NCBI GenBank assembly: GCA_016930075.1
Contig: JAFGHS010000111.1
Coordinates: 1-33,616 of the forward strand
Origin: Deltaproteobacteria bacterium
GTDB lineage: Bacteria; Desulfobacterota; Syntrophia; Syntrophales; JAFGHS01
Length of the DNA: 33,616 bases
Direction: 5' to 3'
Shown: piece after piece, positions 16,523 through 24,830 of the stretch
Position numbering within the stretch: position 1 is the first letter of the stretch
Layout: each line of letters starts with the position of its first letter
The notes under the pieces: generated by a model
Told to the model about the DNA's origin: nothing
Databases searched by the model: none
Seen by the model: only the letters and a program-made list of their open reading frames with translations
Program-made: the position numbers and the translations under genes

Positions 16523-17107
16523 ATGATGAAGCCGCCTCAAGAACTTATCGATGCTTTCTTTAAATGGTATGCGAACGATCCGCATTCTAAGAATGAGGAC
16601 AACTATATTGAAACGATTACAAAAGACCATCTTACTGGCTTATCCAAATCCGATTTCATCGATTTCTTCTTCAAGTTTGCCCATGAGGGGGGGAAAGTAC
16701 AAAGCGGCGGTAATCGGACAAGCGGACAATTCAAGAAGATGGTAGAGGATAATTTCGCTGCATTTCACTCATTCGCATTAGAACCGTTCAATGATGATTT
16801 TGATGAGATACACTGGCTTTCCCAAACGAAAGATTTTAAATATTTCGGAAGCGGCTTAGCAACTATTTATCTGAATCGCGTTGATAAGAATCGATTCCCT
16901 ATTCTAAACAACAAGACTGCTGATTCGCTGAAATTGTTTGATGTCTTTCTACAAAACAATATCGTTAAACGATACCAGTCTGTCCGTGAGGCCCAAAAGC
17001 AACTTATTACATGGTACCCTCAGTTTGAGAACTTTTATCGCGTCGATGCCCTAAATGAATATCTTATTGGGCAAGAGGAGGGGCAGAAAATGGCGACCCC
17101 AAAATGA
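16523..17107 (+). CDS. N-terminal domain of an McrB-like protein, truncated by an IS end
   Basis: The first 188 or so residues match, from memory, the N-terminal specificity-like domain found in front of some McrB-type AAA GTPases. Conserved-looking blocks are FAHEGGKVQSGGNRTSGQFK, EIHWLSQTKDFKYFGSGLATIYLNRVDK and FPILNNKTADSLKLF. The reading frame then runs into an insertion-sequence end at 17091: the last residues (MATPK) and the stop come from that end. No AAA motor follows. The gene has a good ribosome site (AGGAGA). It is probably a truncated pseudogene of a type IV-like restriction protein; a standalone short protein is less likely. Confidence 0.68.
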   Translation: MMKPPQELIDAFFKWYANDPHSKNEDNYIETITKDHLTGLSKSDFIDFFFKFAHEGGKVQSGGNRTSGQFKKMVEDNFAAFHSFALEPFNDDFDEIHWLSQTKDFKYFGSGLATIYLNRVDKNRFPILNNKTADSLKLFDVFLQNNIVKRYQSVREAQKQLITWYPQFENFYRVDALNEYLIGQEEGQKMATPK

Positions 17108-17245
17108 CCCACCGTGGTAACCTAATAATGGCCCACACCTGTTTAGGTTAAAGCGATGCTCATCATCGAGCTTTGGCTTCCCATAATTTGTCTTTTTAAT
17201 ACCTCCCCCGTTGCCCCCTCCAGAGGAAGACAGCCCCCACACCAA
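17091..17245 (-). mobile_element. Remnant of an IS21-like insertion sequence end
   Basis: The sequence from 17091 reads TGGCGACCCCAAAATGACCC and soon repeats a variant (TAATAATGGCCCACACC, about 17125-17141). This resembles the terminal TGNCGACCC and the multiple subterminal repeats of IS21-family elements. About 150 bp remain, with no intact istA or istB. A minus-strand frame of 64 residues is likely non-coding or the very end of a transposase gene. The right boundary is uncertain. The element end cuts the McrB-like gene. Confidence 0.45.
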
Positions 17246-17321
17246 GAATTATTCTGGTCGCTTCGCTGAATATAACCTACATTTTGCACCATAATATCGT
17301 TATTTATTGGAGGATCGCGTT

Positions 17322-17384
17322 ATGGATTATCTTGCGGCAAAATCGTCTGTCCGCATCACGGACCTGAAACAAAATCCCTCATCG
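17322..17384 (+). pseudogene. 5' stub of a prevent-host-death (Phd/YefM) antitoxin gene
   Basis: GGAGG at 17309-17313 precedes ATG 17322, and the first 21 residues read like the start of a Phd-family antitoxin (AAKSSVRITDLKQNPSS; compare SVSISDLKKNPSA in the family). After about 17384 the resemblance stops, because the sequence becomes the 3' end of the convergent membrane-protein gene. The open frame continues to 17807 only as an antisense shadow. I take this as a recombination scar at the island edge. Confidence 0.5.
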
Positions 17385-19256
17385 ATCTGCACAGTCACTC
17401 CGGAAAATGTCACGGGGATTAAAAGCAGGAAGTGTTATGGATTTTCCTACAGGCGGCGGGATGAAAACCTGGTAGCCGCAGTCTTTCCATTGGAGCCATT
17501 TAAAATAATTGTTTTCGAGGGGCAGAGAAAAGCGATAAACAATCTCTTCCGGACCATTTTTTTCATTTATAACGGTAACGCGGGCCGTCATTCCGGTCAC
17601 ATAAAATTCCTGATTGACTTTTATCGGGTCCTCCTCCGGGGATCGGAAAATGCAGCCGTTGAATCCATTAAAGAGCCCTCCGGGAATCCTCAAACGGATG
17701 GAATTTTCATCAATGCGATACACTTCAACGGCTACCGGCGCACCGGAGAGGACTCGCATTGCGGCCGGAAGCTTTCCTTCGGATATTCCAATCGTCCAGA
17801 TGAGTAGAGATGAAATCTGGTCGGGTGGATTGATCAGAATAATTTCCTTTTGCCCAATTTCCGGATCATTAATGATTTGAACGGCAGCAGTAGCATAAGG
17901 ATCGCCGTAAAGCTTCATGATATAGGAACTGAATGCCAGCAAAGGAGGTGAAATAACAAGGCGGACCACAACCAGGTAAAAAACAAAAATAAAGGCGGGC
18001 ATACGCCATAAGCGTGAAGAAGGAAGAACACCGTCGTTTCGCTTAAGATGCATAATGAACTGAGCCAGGAGCCCCATGGCGCCTATACCGATAAAAATCA
18101 GCAGCCGGTTCATGGGACGCGTGGCCGCGACCGGCACAATAGACAAAATCATGCCCGTTAACCAAAAACGTGCAATTCTGTCTTTTTGAATCAAAGGGAA
18201 TAAAATGCAGGTCAGCAGGGCAATAAAAATAAAGGCCCTGATGAGAGTCGCTTTTTCACTGACCATGCCTCCTATGGCTTCCAAAGGCATGGCCGACCAC
18301 TGGCCCAAGAGCAGAAGGGGGGCCCTTGTTAGCAAGGCATGAACATATGCAGCCGGGGCGCTTATGGGATCGATATATACTCCTGAACCATGAGTGCCGT
18401 AGCCGAGGAACCGGTAAACAAGCGCCCAGGATAAAAATACGACGGCGCAAGGCCACAATGGCCAAAGACGCTGCAGCAGAGGCGACTGGCTCTCTGTTCC
18501 TGCCTGCGGCCGACCATCAAGAAAGAGGGCGTAGGCAAAAAGATATGCGCCGACGGCAAGGGCCAATTCCCCGGAAAGCAGGGCCAGGGCAAAATAAACG
18601 GGACACAGGATTCCATGCTGTTTTCCGCCTTCATGTCGCCATTTGTCGTAAGAAAGAAGGCAGAGAATTCCGAAAAACGTTGCGAGCAGAGCATAACGGT
18701 TAGCCAGCCATGCTGCCGGAAGGGCGTGGGAATGATCGACGGCAAAAAAGAGGGCCGCCAACCCGGCAATGACGGTAAGACCCATAAAACGGCGATAGAG
18801 CACTGTGGCGGCCGCCACTAAAGCAGCATACCAGAGCATGCTGTGGAGGTGCATCAAAGAAGGCCAGTTGGGCCAGAGTTTGTAGTCAATCCATAGGGAC
18901 AGAGCGCTCAACGGTCGGAAGAAAGAAAGACGCAAATCGGAAGGCGCCCACCAGGGAAGCACCCCCATGTTTTTGGCAAGGTCGGCAGTTTGTTGATTGC
19001 CTTTGAGGAAAGAATAAACATCCAAATACCCTAAGGGTCCCGGATGGACAAGCTTGTTAAGACCGAGAACCGTCATGCGTTGAGAGAAGTCATCAAGCTG
19101 CAAGCCAACCCACAATGCAGGCAGGGTAAGAATCATGGCTAATAGCGAAAGATGCAGGGCAAGCCGCGGGTGTGTAAGTCTGCGCGCCGCCATATTCAAA
19201 AGACGGGCGCCCCAAGGTCTTTCTTGATTTAGAACAGATATTGGCGAATTTTTCAT
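17379..19256 (-). CDS. Polytopic membrane protein, GT-C glycosyltransferase-like
   Basis: The 625-residue protein has about ten to eleven hydrophobic segments (first near 33-52, last near 415-440) and a soluble C-terminal domain of roughly 180 residues. After the first segment the loop carries QLDDF. Then FFRPLSALSLWIDYKLWPNWPSLMHLHSMLWYA resembles the RPL...H..N signature seen in lipid-linked-sugar GT-C enzymes and related membrane proteins. That suggests transfer of a polyprenyl-linked sugar on the outer face of the cytoplasmic membrane, but the substrate is unknown. Its last codons lie at the junction with the phd stub, so the native C terminus may be altered. Only a weak GGAA precedes the start. 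Confidence 0.7.
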   Translation of the reverse strand: MKNSPISVLNQERPWGARLLNMAARRLTHPRLALHLSLLAMILTLPALWVGLQLDDFSQRMTVLGLNKLVHPGPLGYLDVYSFLKGNQQTADLAKNMGVLPWWAPSDLRLSFFRPLSALSLWIDYKLWPNWPSLMHLHSMLWYAALVAAATVLYRRFMGLTVIAGLAALFFAVDHSHALPAAWLANRYALLATFFGILCLLSYDKWRHEGGKQHGILCPVYFALALLSGELALAVGAYLFAYALFLDGRPQAGTESQSPLLQRLWPLWPCAVVFLSWALVYRFLGYGTHGSGVYIDPISAPAAYVHALLTRAPLLLLGQWSAMPLEAIGGMVSEKATLIRAFIFIALLTCILFPLIQKDRIARFWLTGMILSIVPVAATRPMNRLLIFIGIGAMGLLAQFIMHLKRNDGVLPSSRLWRMPAFIFVFYLVVVRLVISPPLLAFSSYIMKLYGDPYATAAVQIINDPEIGQKEIILINPPDQISSLLIWTIGISEGKLPAAMRVLSGAPVAVEVYRIDENSIRLRIPGGLFNGFNGCIFRSPEEDPIKVNQEFYVTGMTARVTVINEKNGPEEIVYRFSLPLENNYFKWLQWKDCGYQVFIPPPVGKSITLPAFNPRDIFRSDCADR

Positions 19257-19315
19257 CGCGTTTCTATTCCCAAATGAGAAAATTCCGCAGCTTAATTATT
19301 GCGAGAAATACGCCG

Positions 19316-19870
19316 TCAGTTCCCCATCCTCTCGGCCATCTTCCTTCCCAGATCGCGTGCCTGTTCTATAAGTTGCGGGTTGTTTTTAACGTCCCCCAGC
19401 CCGCCGGCATAACCGGAAACTTCCAGCCAGTTTTCCGGCGTGTTGCCGCCCTGTATGCGGAAGCAGCGCCGCAATGCTTTTATGGTTATATCGTCGGCGC
19501 CGCCTCCGGCAACCACAATCAGCCCCATGCATTTCGACTTCAGCTTGATGCCGTGGGTATATAAAAAGTAGTTTCGGTCGATAAACGTCTTCATCTGCGC
19601 CGTCATATTGAAGTAGTAGACGGGTGTGGCGATAATCGTGCCGTCGGCGTTGCTGAACTTTTCCAGCAGCATGGGCATATCATCGTCTATCTTGCACTTC
19701 TCATAGGTGCGGCAGTTGTCATGTCCGCGGCATCCTTCCATCCTGTACTGACCGAGCATGATCTTTTCGACCTCACAGCCGCACGTCGCCGCTTCTTCCA
19801 GCGCCGCATCGACGAGAATGCTGGTGTTCCCATTTTGTCTCGGACTGCCGACAATCGCCACTAATTTCAT
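19316..19870 (-). CDS. Flavodoxin-fold NAD(P)H-dependent FMN reductase
   Basis: The 184-residue protein begins KLVAIVGSPRQNGNTSILVDAAL, the FMN-phosphate-binding GSPRxxGNT loop of the iron-sulfur flavoprotein/FMN reductase family. ATPVYYFNMTAQMKTFIDR (about 81-99) is the second flavin loop. The cysteines around residues 48-59 (GCRGHDNCRTYEKC) are in the place where iron-sulfur flavoproteins have a 4Fe-4S motif. Three closely spaced Cys remain, so a cluster is possible but unproven. A GGGAGG ribosome site precedes the start. It is likely a redox enzyme of the anaerobic cytoplasm; the electron partner is unknown. Confidence 0.87.
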   Translation of the reverse strand: MKLVAIVGSPRQNGNTSILVDAALEEAATCGCEVEKIMLGQYRMEGCRGHDNCRTYEKCKIDDDMPMLLEKFSNADGTIIATPVYYFNMTAQMKTFIDRNYFLYTHGIKLKSKCMGLIVVAGGGADDITIKALRRCFRIQGGNTPENWLEVSGYAGGLGDVKNNPQLIEQARDLGRKMAERMGN

Positions 19871-19947
19871 TTCATTCCTCCCATATTTTTAAGTGAACCG
19901 TTTTCAACTCATCAAAAACGCTGATGCAATCCCCTGCCCTCCTGTGT

Positions 19948-21150
19948 TCAATCGTTGATGGCCTGCGTAACAAGCGTCTGCATATCGGCCCGGATATTCA
20001 GGTGATCGTAAGGCCGCACCTGTGTGAGCATCATCCCGAAGAGCTTTTCTTTGGGATCGTTCCACCAGTAGGTGCAGAATGCTCCGCCCCAGGTGTAGGA
20101 GCCCTCGCTGACCATATTGTGGGTTTTGCCCCGGTCCAAGGTAACACCGAACCCGAGGCCGAATCCGTTTCCCGGCCCCGTCAACCAGACGGGCTTTTCG
20201 CCGATGTGATTCATCGTCATCAGTTCGACCGTTTTCCGGCTCAGGATTCTCGCGTCCCCTCTTTTCCCGCCATTCATGAGCATATCGGTAAAACGGAAGT
20301 AATCCGCCGCCGTCGAGACCAGGCCTCCCGATCCCATATAGTAAATGCCGGGCTTGCTCAGCCAAAAGCTGCTCGACGTATCCGGATCGACGAGGGTGAT
20401 TTCCTTATTTTGGCCCGGCGTATAGGCGGCGGCAAAGCGCCCAAGTTTTTCCTCCGGCAGGAAAAAATGGGTGTCCACCATGTCCAGCGGCCCGAATATT
20501 TTTTCCTTAAGATATTCCGCCAGCGTCTGCCCCGAAAGCACCTCAACCAGACGGCCGACAACGCAGGTGGCGCGGGAATAATCCCACATGGCTCCCGGAT
20601 GGTTGTTCAGGGGGACGGCGGCAAGCCGGTCCACAAAGTCGCCGATAACTTCTTTGCGGCTCTTGAATTTGGCTGCCTCCTTGTAAAGCTCCTGATTCTT
20701 GGGATTGTATTCCGTCGGAAAACCGGCCGTATGCGTCAGGATATGCATGACGTTGATCGGCGGATCGGCCGGCGCCATATCATAGCCCCTGCCGCCGTTG
20801 TACACGGCAACCTGTGAATCCTTAAAGGCGGGCAGCCACTTGTAGATAGGGTCGCCAAGCTGGAATCTGCCCTCTTCGTACAGCGTCATGAGAGCGACGG
20901 AAGTGATGGGTTTTGTCATGGATGCGATGCGGAATATCGTTTCCCTGGTCATGGGAATTTTCTTTTCCGCATTCTGATGCCCCTGCGCCTCAAAGTGAAC
21001 AATTTTGCCGTCGCGCGCCACCATGGTGACGGCGCCGGGGATTAAATTTTTTTCGACATATCCCTTGATCATCGGTCCGATGCGCTGCAGGCGTTCCCGC
21101 GACATTCCGACTTCCTCCGGTTCCGCAAAAGGCAGTTTATCCATCATCAT
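19948..21150 (-). CDS. Serine hydrolase, class C beta-lactamase/EstB-like
   Basis: The 400-residue protein has the S-x-x-K motif SMTK (Ser77, Lys80) and the tyrosine motif at WDYSRA (Tyr191), where the usual third-position Asn is Arg. A GGLVSTAADYFRF block and a C-terminal YTWGGAFCTYWW strand, standing in for KTG, also fit. This set is typical of EstB-type carboxylesterases and transesterases and not of true AmpC enzymes. No signal peptide is seen, so it should be cytoplasmic. GGAGG precedes three consecutive ATG codons; 21150 is the first. It diverges from the FAD dehydrogenase gene by 88 bp. Substrate unknown. Confidence 0.87.
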   Translation of the reverse strand: MMMDKLPFAEPEEVGMSRERLQRIGPMIKGYVEKNLIPGAVTMVARDGKIVHFEAQGHQNAEKKIPMTRETIFRIASMTKPITSVALMTLYEEGRFQLGDPIYKWLPAFKDSQVAVYNGGRGYDMAPADPPINVMHILTHTAGFPTEYNPKNQELYKEAAKFKSRKEVIGDFVDRLAAVPLNNHPGAMWDYSRATCVVGRLVEVLSGQTLAEYLKEKIFGPLDMVDTHFFLPEEKLGRFAAAYTPGQNKEITLVDPDTSSSFWLSKPGIYYMGSGGLVSTAADYFRFTDMLMNGGKRGDARILSRKTVELMTMNHIGEKPVWLTGPGNGFGLGFGVTLDRGKTHNMVSEGSYTWGGAFCTYWWNDPKEKLFGMMLTQVRPYDHLNIRADMQTLVTQAIND

Positions 21151-21238
21151 TATCCTCCATGTTAAACTTATTGTTGTGACCCATAAATCGTGTTAAAAAC
21201 TCCTATAGCAAGTATTCCCTTTTTGCAATGGAGAAAAG

Positions 21239-22849
21239 ATGAGATGGATCCGTCTTGACGGTTTGGCGCAGGCATTGGATGAATCGGAGGACGTCCTCAA
21301 AGAACAGGCTGCCCGTGCGCTCGGCATTTCCGTTGCCGATGTTTGCTCGGTGACGGTCATCAAAAAGGCATTGGACGCCAGACGCAACAAACCGCCCCAT
21401 TTTGTTTACGCGGTGAAAATCGGTTTGGCTGAGCCCGTGACGGTGTTGCCCGAAGCAATGCCGGCAGGAATCCGCATGCAGCCGTTTACAGACGAACCGG
21501 CAATGGATTTATCCCCCGTGTCTTCATCGGAGCGTCTTCCCGTTGCGGTCGTCGGCAGCGGCCCGGCAGGTCTTTTTGCGGCCTATGTTCTTGCCATAAG
21601 AGGCCTTCCTGTTTTGCTGCTCGAAAGGGGCCGGCCCATGGAAGAACGCACAAAGGATGTGCGGACATTCTGGGAAAAGGGCGTCCTTGATCCACAAAGC
21701 AATGTGCTTTTCGGCGAAGGCGGGGCGGGAACCTTTTCCGATGGGAAACTGACCAGCCGGACAAAGAATCCTTACGCCGGCTGGGTAAAAAAAGTGCTGG
21801 TAGAGATGGGGGCGCCGCGCGCCATTATGACGGATGCCAAACCGCATATCGGCACGGACAGATTGCGTGAAGTGCTGATTCATCTGCGGCGTAAACTCCT
21901 TGATCTGGGATGCGAAATTCGTTTTGGCGCACAAGTCACGGATGTGATCATCCGTCAGGGCGCCGCAGCGGCTCTTGTCGTCAATAATCACGAGGAAATA
22001 CAGGCAGACAGGATCATACTGGCCGTCGGCCAGAATGCCGACGATACCTATGGGATGTTAAACAAACGCGGCGTAAAATTGGAACCCAAGCCGTTTGCCA
22101 TGGGTTTGCGCGTCGAACATCCGCAATCCCTGATTAATTCGATTCAGTATGGCCGGTGGTCGAATCATCCCCGGCTGCCGGCGGCGGAATATTTTGTCAC
22201 AGCCGACGTGAGTGACCCGAATCGTTCCGTTTATACGTTTTGCATGTGTCCGGGAGGACAGGTAATCGGTTGCAGTGCATCTCCGGGGCTTGTCGTCACC
22301 AACGGCATGAGCAACGGAAAGCGGGACGGCGACTTTGCCAACAGCGCCGTTGTTGTCAATGTGCGTACGGATGATTTCATGTCGGCGGAAACTCCGCTGA
22401 GCGGCCTGGATTTCCGCCGTCACTGGGAGAGGAAGGCTTACCTTGCAGGTGGAAGCAATTATTGCGCACCCGCGCAAAGGCTTACCGATTTTGTCGCGCA
22501 AAAAACATCGGGAACAATCGGCCGGACCAGTTTCTTGCCGGGGGTAAAACCCGCCCGGCTTGCAGACATTTTGCCTAGCTTTGCAGCCGACGCCTTATGT
22601 TCCGGGATAAAAATATTCGATAAAAATATGCCCGGTTTTATTTCGCAAGAGGCCCATTTGATCGGTTTGGAGACAAGAACCTCGTCGCCTGTGCGTATTT
22701 GCCGCAAAGCCGACGGTCAGAGTGAGAATGTACAGGGACTGTACCCGTGCGGCGAAGGTGCAGGATACGCCGGAGGAATCATCAGTTCGGCCCTCGACGG
22801 CATTAAGGCGGCGCATGGCATCATAGCGTCGGTCAGCGGCCGCCGATAA
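21239..22849 (+). CDS. FAD-dependent dehydrogenase, COG2509 type
   Basis: The 536-residue protein has a small N-terminal domain of about 95 residues (RWIRLDGLAQALDESEDVLKEQAARALGI). A Rossmann FAD-binding motif VVGSGPAGLFAA follows, with glycines 106, 108 and 111, then ERGRPMEERTKDV, FGEGGAGTFSDGKL and the C-terminal YPCGEGAGYAGGIISSALDG that closes over FAD. This is the layout of the widespread, uncharacterised NAD(FAD)-utilising dehydrogenases of COG2509. It has no signal peptide or membrane segment. GGAG lies 8 nt before ATG 21239. It is monocistronic as far as can be seen, convergent with the Yip1 gene. Its reaction is not known. Confidence 0.88.
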   Translation: MRWIRLDGLAQALDESEDVLKEQAARALGISVADVCSVTVIKKALDARRNKPPHFVYAVKIGLAEPVTVLPEAMPAGIRMQPFTDEPAMDLSPVSSSERLPVAVVGSGPAGLFAAYVLAIRGLPVLLLERGRPMEERTKDVRTFWEKGVLDPQSNVLFGEGGAGTFSDGKLTSRTKNPYAGWVKKVLVEMGAPRAIMTDAKPHIGTDRLREVLIHLRRKLLDLGCEIRFGAQVTDVIIRQGAAAALVVNNHEEIQADRIILAVGQNADDTYGMLNKRGVKLEPKPFAMGLRVEHPQSLINSIQYGRWSNHPRLPAAEYFVTADVSDPNRSVYTFCMCPGGQVIGCSASPGLVVTNGMSNGKRDGDFANSAVVVNVRTDDFMSAETPLSGLDFRRHWERKAYLAGGSNYCAPAQRLTDFVAQKTSGTIGRTSFLPGVKPARLADILPSFAADALCSGIKIFDKNMPGFISQEAHLIGLETRTSSPVRICRKADGQSENVQGLYPCGEGAGYAGGIISSALDGIKAAHGIIASVSGRR

Positions 22850-22918
22850 TTACGTTTTCTCCTTTTTTTTCCCCCGTACGGCGTGGCCTGCACGAGGGAC
22901 TCGGAGAACCCGGGGATC

Positions 22919-23797
22919 TTATTTATTCTCCCGGGCCGCCTGTTTCGCCATGGCTTCCTGCATCCGTTTTGAAGCTTCCTGCATCTGTTTCATCTGCTCT
23001 TCGGTCATTTGAACATTCTTAGGCAGCTTTGCTATGGCTTCCTGCATCTGTTTTGTCGCCTCTTGCATTTCTTCGGACTGTTCTTCGTTCGTCTGATCCG
23101 CCTGCGGCATTTTGGCGACGCTTTCCTGCATTTTAGTTGCAGCCGCCTGCATCTGCCGGGCCGCTTCTTTCAATTCCTGAGGCGCTTCATTTGTGAAGCC
23201 ACGCATATGCATGCCGGGCGTCGGATAGGAGATGAAAGCGCGGGGTATCCAACTGATGATGAAAAAGATAATGATCGATGCAATGATGACGGCCACCGTA
23301 TAGCCTACTGATTTTTCTGCGGGCGCCTTCATGAGAACGGGGAGCCCGGTATAAATTAGATAGATGCTGTACAGACCCAGGATCGATAAAATCGCCAGTG
23401 CGGGAATGATGACGAAAATTCCCGCCACCCAACTGGCGGTAAAAGAATAGGCAGCCAGTTTCAGGGCCTGATTCATATTCTTCTCGGCGGAAAAGGTCGG
23501 CGCCAGATAGTCAATAATCAATGCAATAATATAAACGCCCGCAAGACCCAGGACATAGGACACGACAGCCGATGAAACGGACGTTGCGATGGGCACCCTG
23601 AACGATCCCATAAACGACGCGCTGACGCCGACAAGAGACATACCGATGATGGAAGCGACGGGACCGATGGCGGCTAAAATGATAATATAATTTTTGTATA
23701 AATCTGCGGTCGTTGTGGTTTCGCCCGCAATAACCTCCCACTCCTGTTTAGGTTTCAATAAAATGTTTTTGACACGGTCGAGTAAATTCATTTTCAT
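22919..23797 (-). CDS. Yip1-family membrane protein with repetitive coiled tail
   Basis: The 292-residue protein starts LLDRVKNILLKPKQEWEVI, the usual amphipathic lead of bacterial Yip1-domain proteins. Five hydrophobic segments follow, between about residues 35 and 190. From about residue 205 the protein becomes a hydrophilic, Met/Gln/Glu/Ala-rich coiled coil with about 2.4 copies of a 28-residue unit (MQEAxAK..EEQ). The tail is highly charged and presumably cytoplasmic. A GGAGG ribosome site precedes ATG 23797. Its function is unknown; Yip1 proteins are linked to membrane organisation only in eukaryotes. The tail is not part of the standard domain. Confidence 0.82.
   Translation of the reverse strand: MKMNLLDRVKNILLKPKQEWEVIAGETTTTADLYKNYIIILAAIGPVASIIGMSLVGVSASFMGSFRVPIATSVSSAVVSYVLGLAGVYIIALIIDYLAPTFSAEKNMNQALKLAAYSFTASWVAGIFVIIPALAILSILGLYSIYLIYTGLPVLMKAPAEKSVGYTVAVIIASIIIFFIISWIPRAFISYPTPGMHMRGFTNEAPQELKEAARQMQAAATKMQESVAKMPQADQTNEEQSEEMQEATKQMQEAIAKLPKNVQMTEEQMKQMQEASKRMQEAMAKQAARENK
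22950..23110. repeat. 84-bp tandem repeat encoding the Yip1-protein coiled tail
   Basis: The string beginning ATGGCTTCCTGCATC recurs at 22950 and 23034, giving an 84-bp period, which is 28 codons on the minus strand. Further degenerate copies of CTTCCTGCAT occur at about 22976 and 23120. Because the period is a multiple of three, copy-number change would keep the frame. Confidence 0.65.
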
Positions 23798-23898
23798 TGC
23801 CTCCTTCGATAAGATATTTTTTTAAAAATAAGCTGCCTGACATTTGTGGATAGGATTGATAGATAAGACATGTTGTCTTTACCCTTTCCATTTTCGTT

Positions 23899-23923
23899 TG
23901 TCAAGAGTGTAGACCTGACCCCT
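23899..23923 (+). repeat. Left copy of a perfect 25-bp inverted repeat
   Basis: This 25-bp sequence (starting TGTCAAGAGTGTAGACCTGA) is the exact reverse complement of 25737-25761; identity stops sharply at both ends. It lies 5 bp beyond the stop codon of the enoyl-CoA hydratase gene. The GTAGACCTGACCCC core is a motif I recall next to IS200/REP-type transposase genes in Deltaproteobacteria, but no transposase lies here. Confidence 0.85.
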
Positions 23924-23928
23924 AATTT

Positions 23929-24714
23929 TCATTTGCCCTTGAAATCCGGTGCCTTCTTCTGTAAAAAGGCGCTGACGCCCTCCATAACATCCTTGGTGCT
24001 CACGGCAATCCCTTGCAGTGCAGCTTCTCGATCCAGGGCTGTTCCCAGATCGGTCTCGTAAGATCGGTTGAGCATGGATTTGATCATTCCTATGGCTCTG
24101 GTCGGGCCTTTGGCCAGTTTTCTCGCCGTTTCCATGGCTTCGTCCATCAGTTTGTCGTCGGGAACCACCCTGCTAACCAGACCCATAGCGAGCGCCTGCG
24201 GTGCATTTACAGCCTCCCCCGTGAACATGAGCTCCTTAGCCTTGGCCATGCCAACCAGCCTCGGCAGAAAGAAGGTGCCTCCCGCATCCGCCACCAGACC
24301 TCGGCGGACGAAGACCTCGATAAAGCGCGCACTGTCCGCAGCGATCAGGATGTCGCACGCCAGGGCAAAATTGCATCCCGCTCCGACCGCGTCTCCGTTT
24401 ATTGCGCCGATGACCGGTTTTTCCAGCTCGGTTATGCCCCGAATGACGCTGCCATAGAGTTGTGTGGAAAGACGCATTCCCACAGGCGTTATGGCATCAC
24501 TGCGCCCTCCGGCTCCCGTGAGATCCGCGCCGGAACAGAACCCTCTGCCGGTTCCGGTAATGACGACAGCCCGCACCTCATCGTCCTGCGCCAGTTCGGA
24601 CAGTTTCCGGGACAGGGCAGACAGCATGTTGACGTTGAATGCATTGAGCATCCCCGGCCTGTTCAGGGTAATGACTTCAACCTGATCCTCTCGTCCAAAA
24701 ATCACCTCATCCAT
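23929..24714 (-). CDS. Enoyl-CoA hydratase/isomerase (crotonase family)
   Basis: The 261-residue protein has full crotonase length and motifs. GTGRGFCSGADLTG forms the first oxyanion-hole region and INGDAVGAGCNFALACDILIAADSARF the second. The position usually held by a catalytic Glu falls in FIEVFVRRGLVADAGGTFFLPRLVG, where the hydratase-like DAGG is kept. It would hydrate enoyl-CoA or act on related thioesters in fatty-acid or aromatic-acid degradation, in the cytoplasm. The substrate is not predictable. GGGAGG is 18 nt upstream of ATG 24714, so the start could be slightly different. The gene stands alone, bracketed by 25-bp inverted repeats together with the next plus-strand gene. Confidence 0.9.
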   Translation of the reverse strand: MDEVIFGREDQVEVITLNRPGMLNAFNVNMLSALSRKLSELAQDDEVRAVVITGTGRGFCSGADLTGAGGRSDAITPVGMRLSTQLYGSVIRGITELEKPVIGAINGDAVGAGCNFALACDILIAADSARFIEVFVRRGLVADAGGTFFLPRLVGMAKAKELMFTGEAVNAPQALAMGLVSRVVPDDKLMDEAMETARKLAKGPTRAIGMIKSMLNRSYETDLGTALDREAALQGIAVSTKDVMEGVSAFLQKKAPDFKGK

Positions 24715-24830
24715 GGTTTTCTCTTTTCGCCTCCCTAAATACTTGAATCCAAAATAATCTGCTTTCTGATAATATCCTTATCACAAATATCCGTTGCCTG
24801 CTTCTTTTCACCAGCTGATCCGATTTATTC

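Noticed and set aside
17307-17807. Plus-strand open frame of 166 codons as a complete gene
   Set aside because: Only the first ~21 residues after ATG 17322 look like a protein; the rest is antisense to the membrane-protein gene and reads as shadow.
19924-20817. Long plus-strand open frame of 297 codons
   Set aside because: It lies fully antisense to the beta-lactamase-like gene, which has clear motifs; the frame is a GC-rich shadow.
19948-21150. True class C beta-lactamase conferring resistance
   Set aside because: It lacks a signal peptide, has Arg for the motif Asn and no clear KTG, so an EstB-like esterase role is more likely.
22850-22918. Terminator between the FAD dehydrogenase and Yip1 genes
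   Set aside because: There is a T-rich run at about 22863-22871 but no convincing stem before it on either strand.
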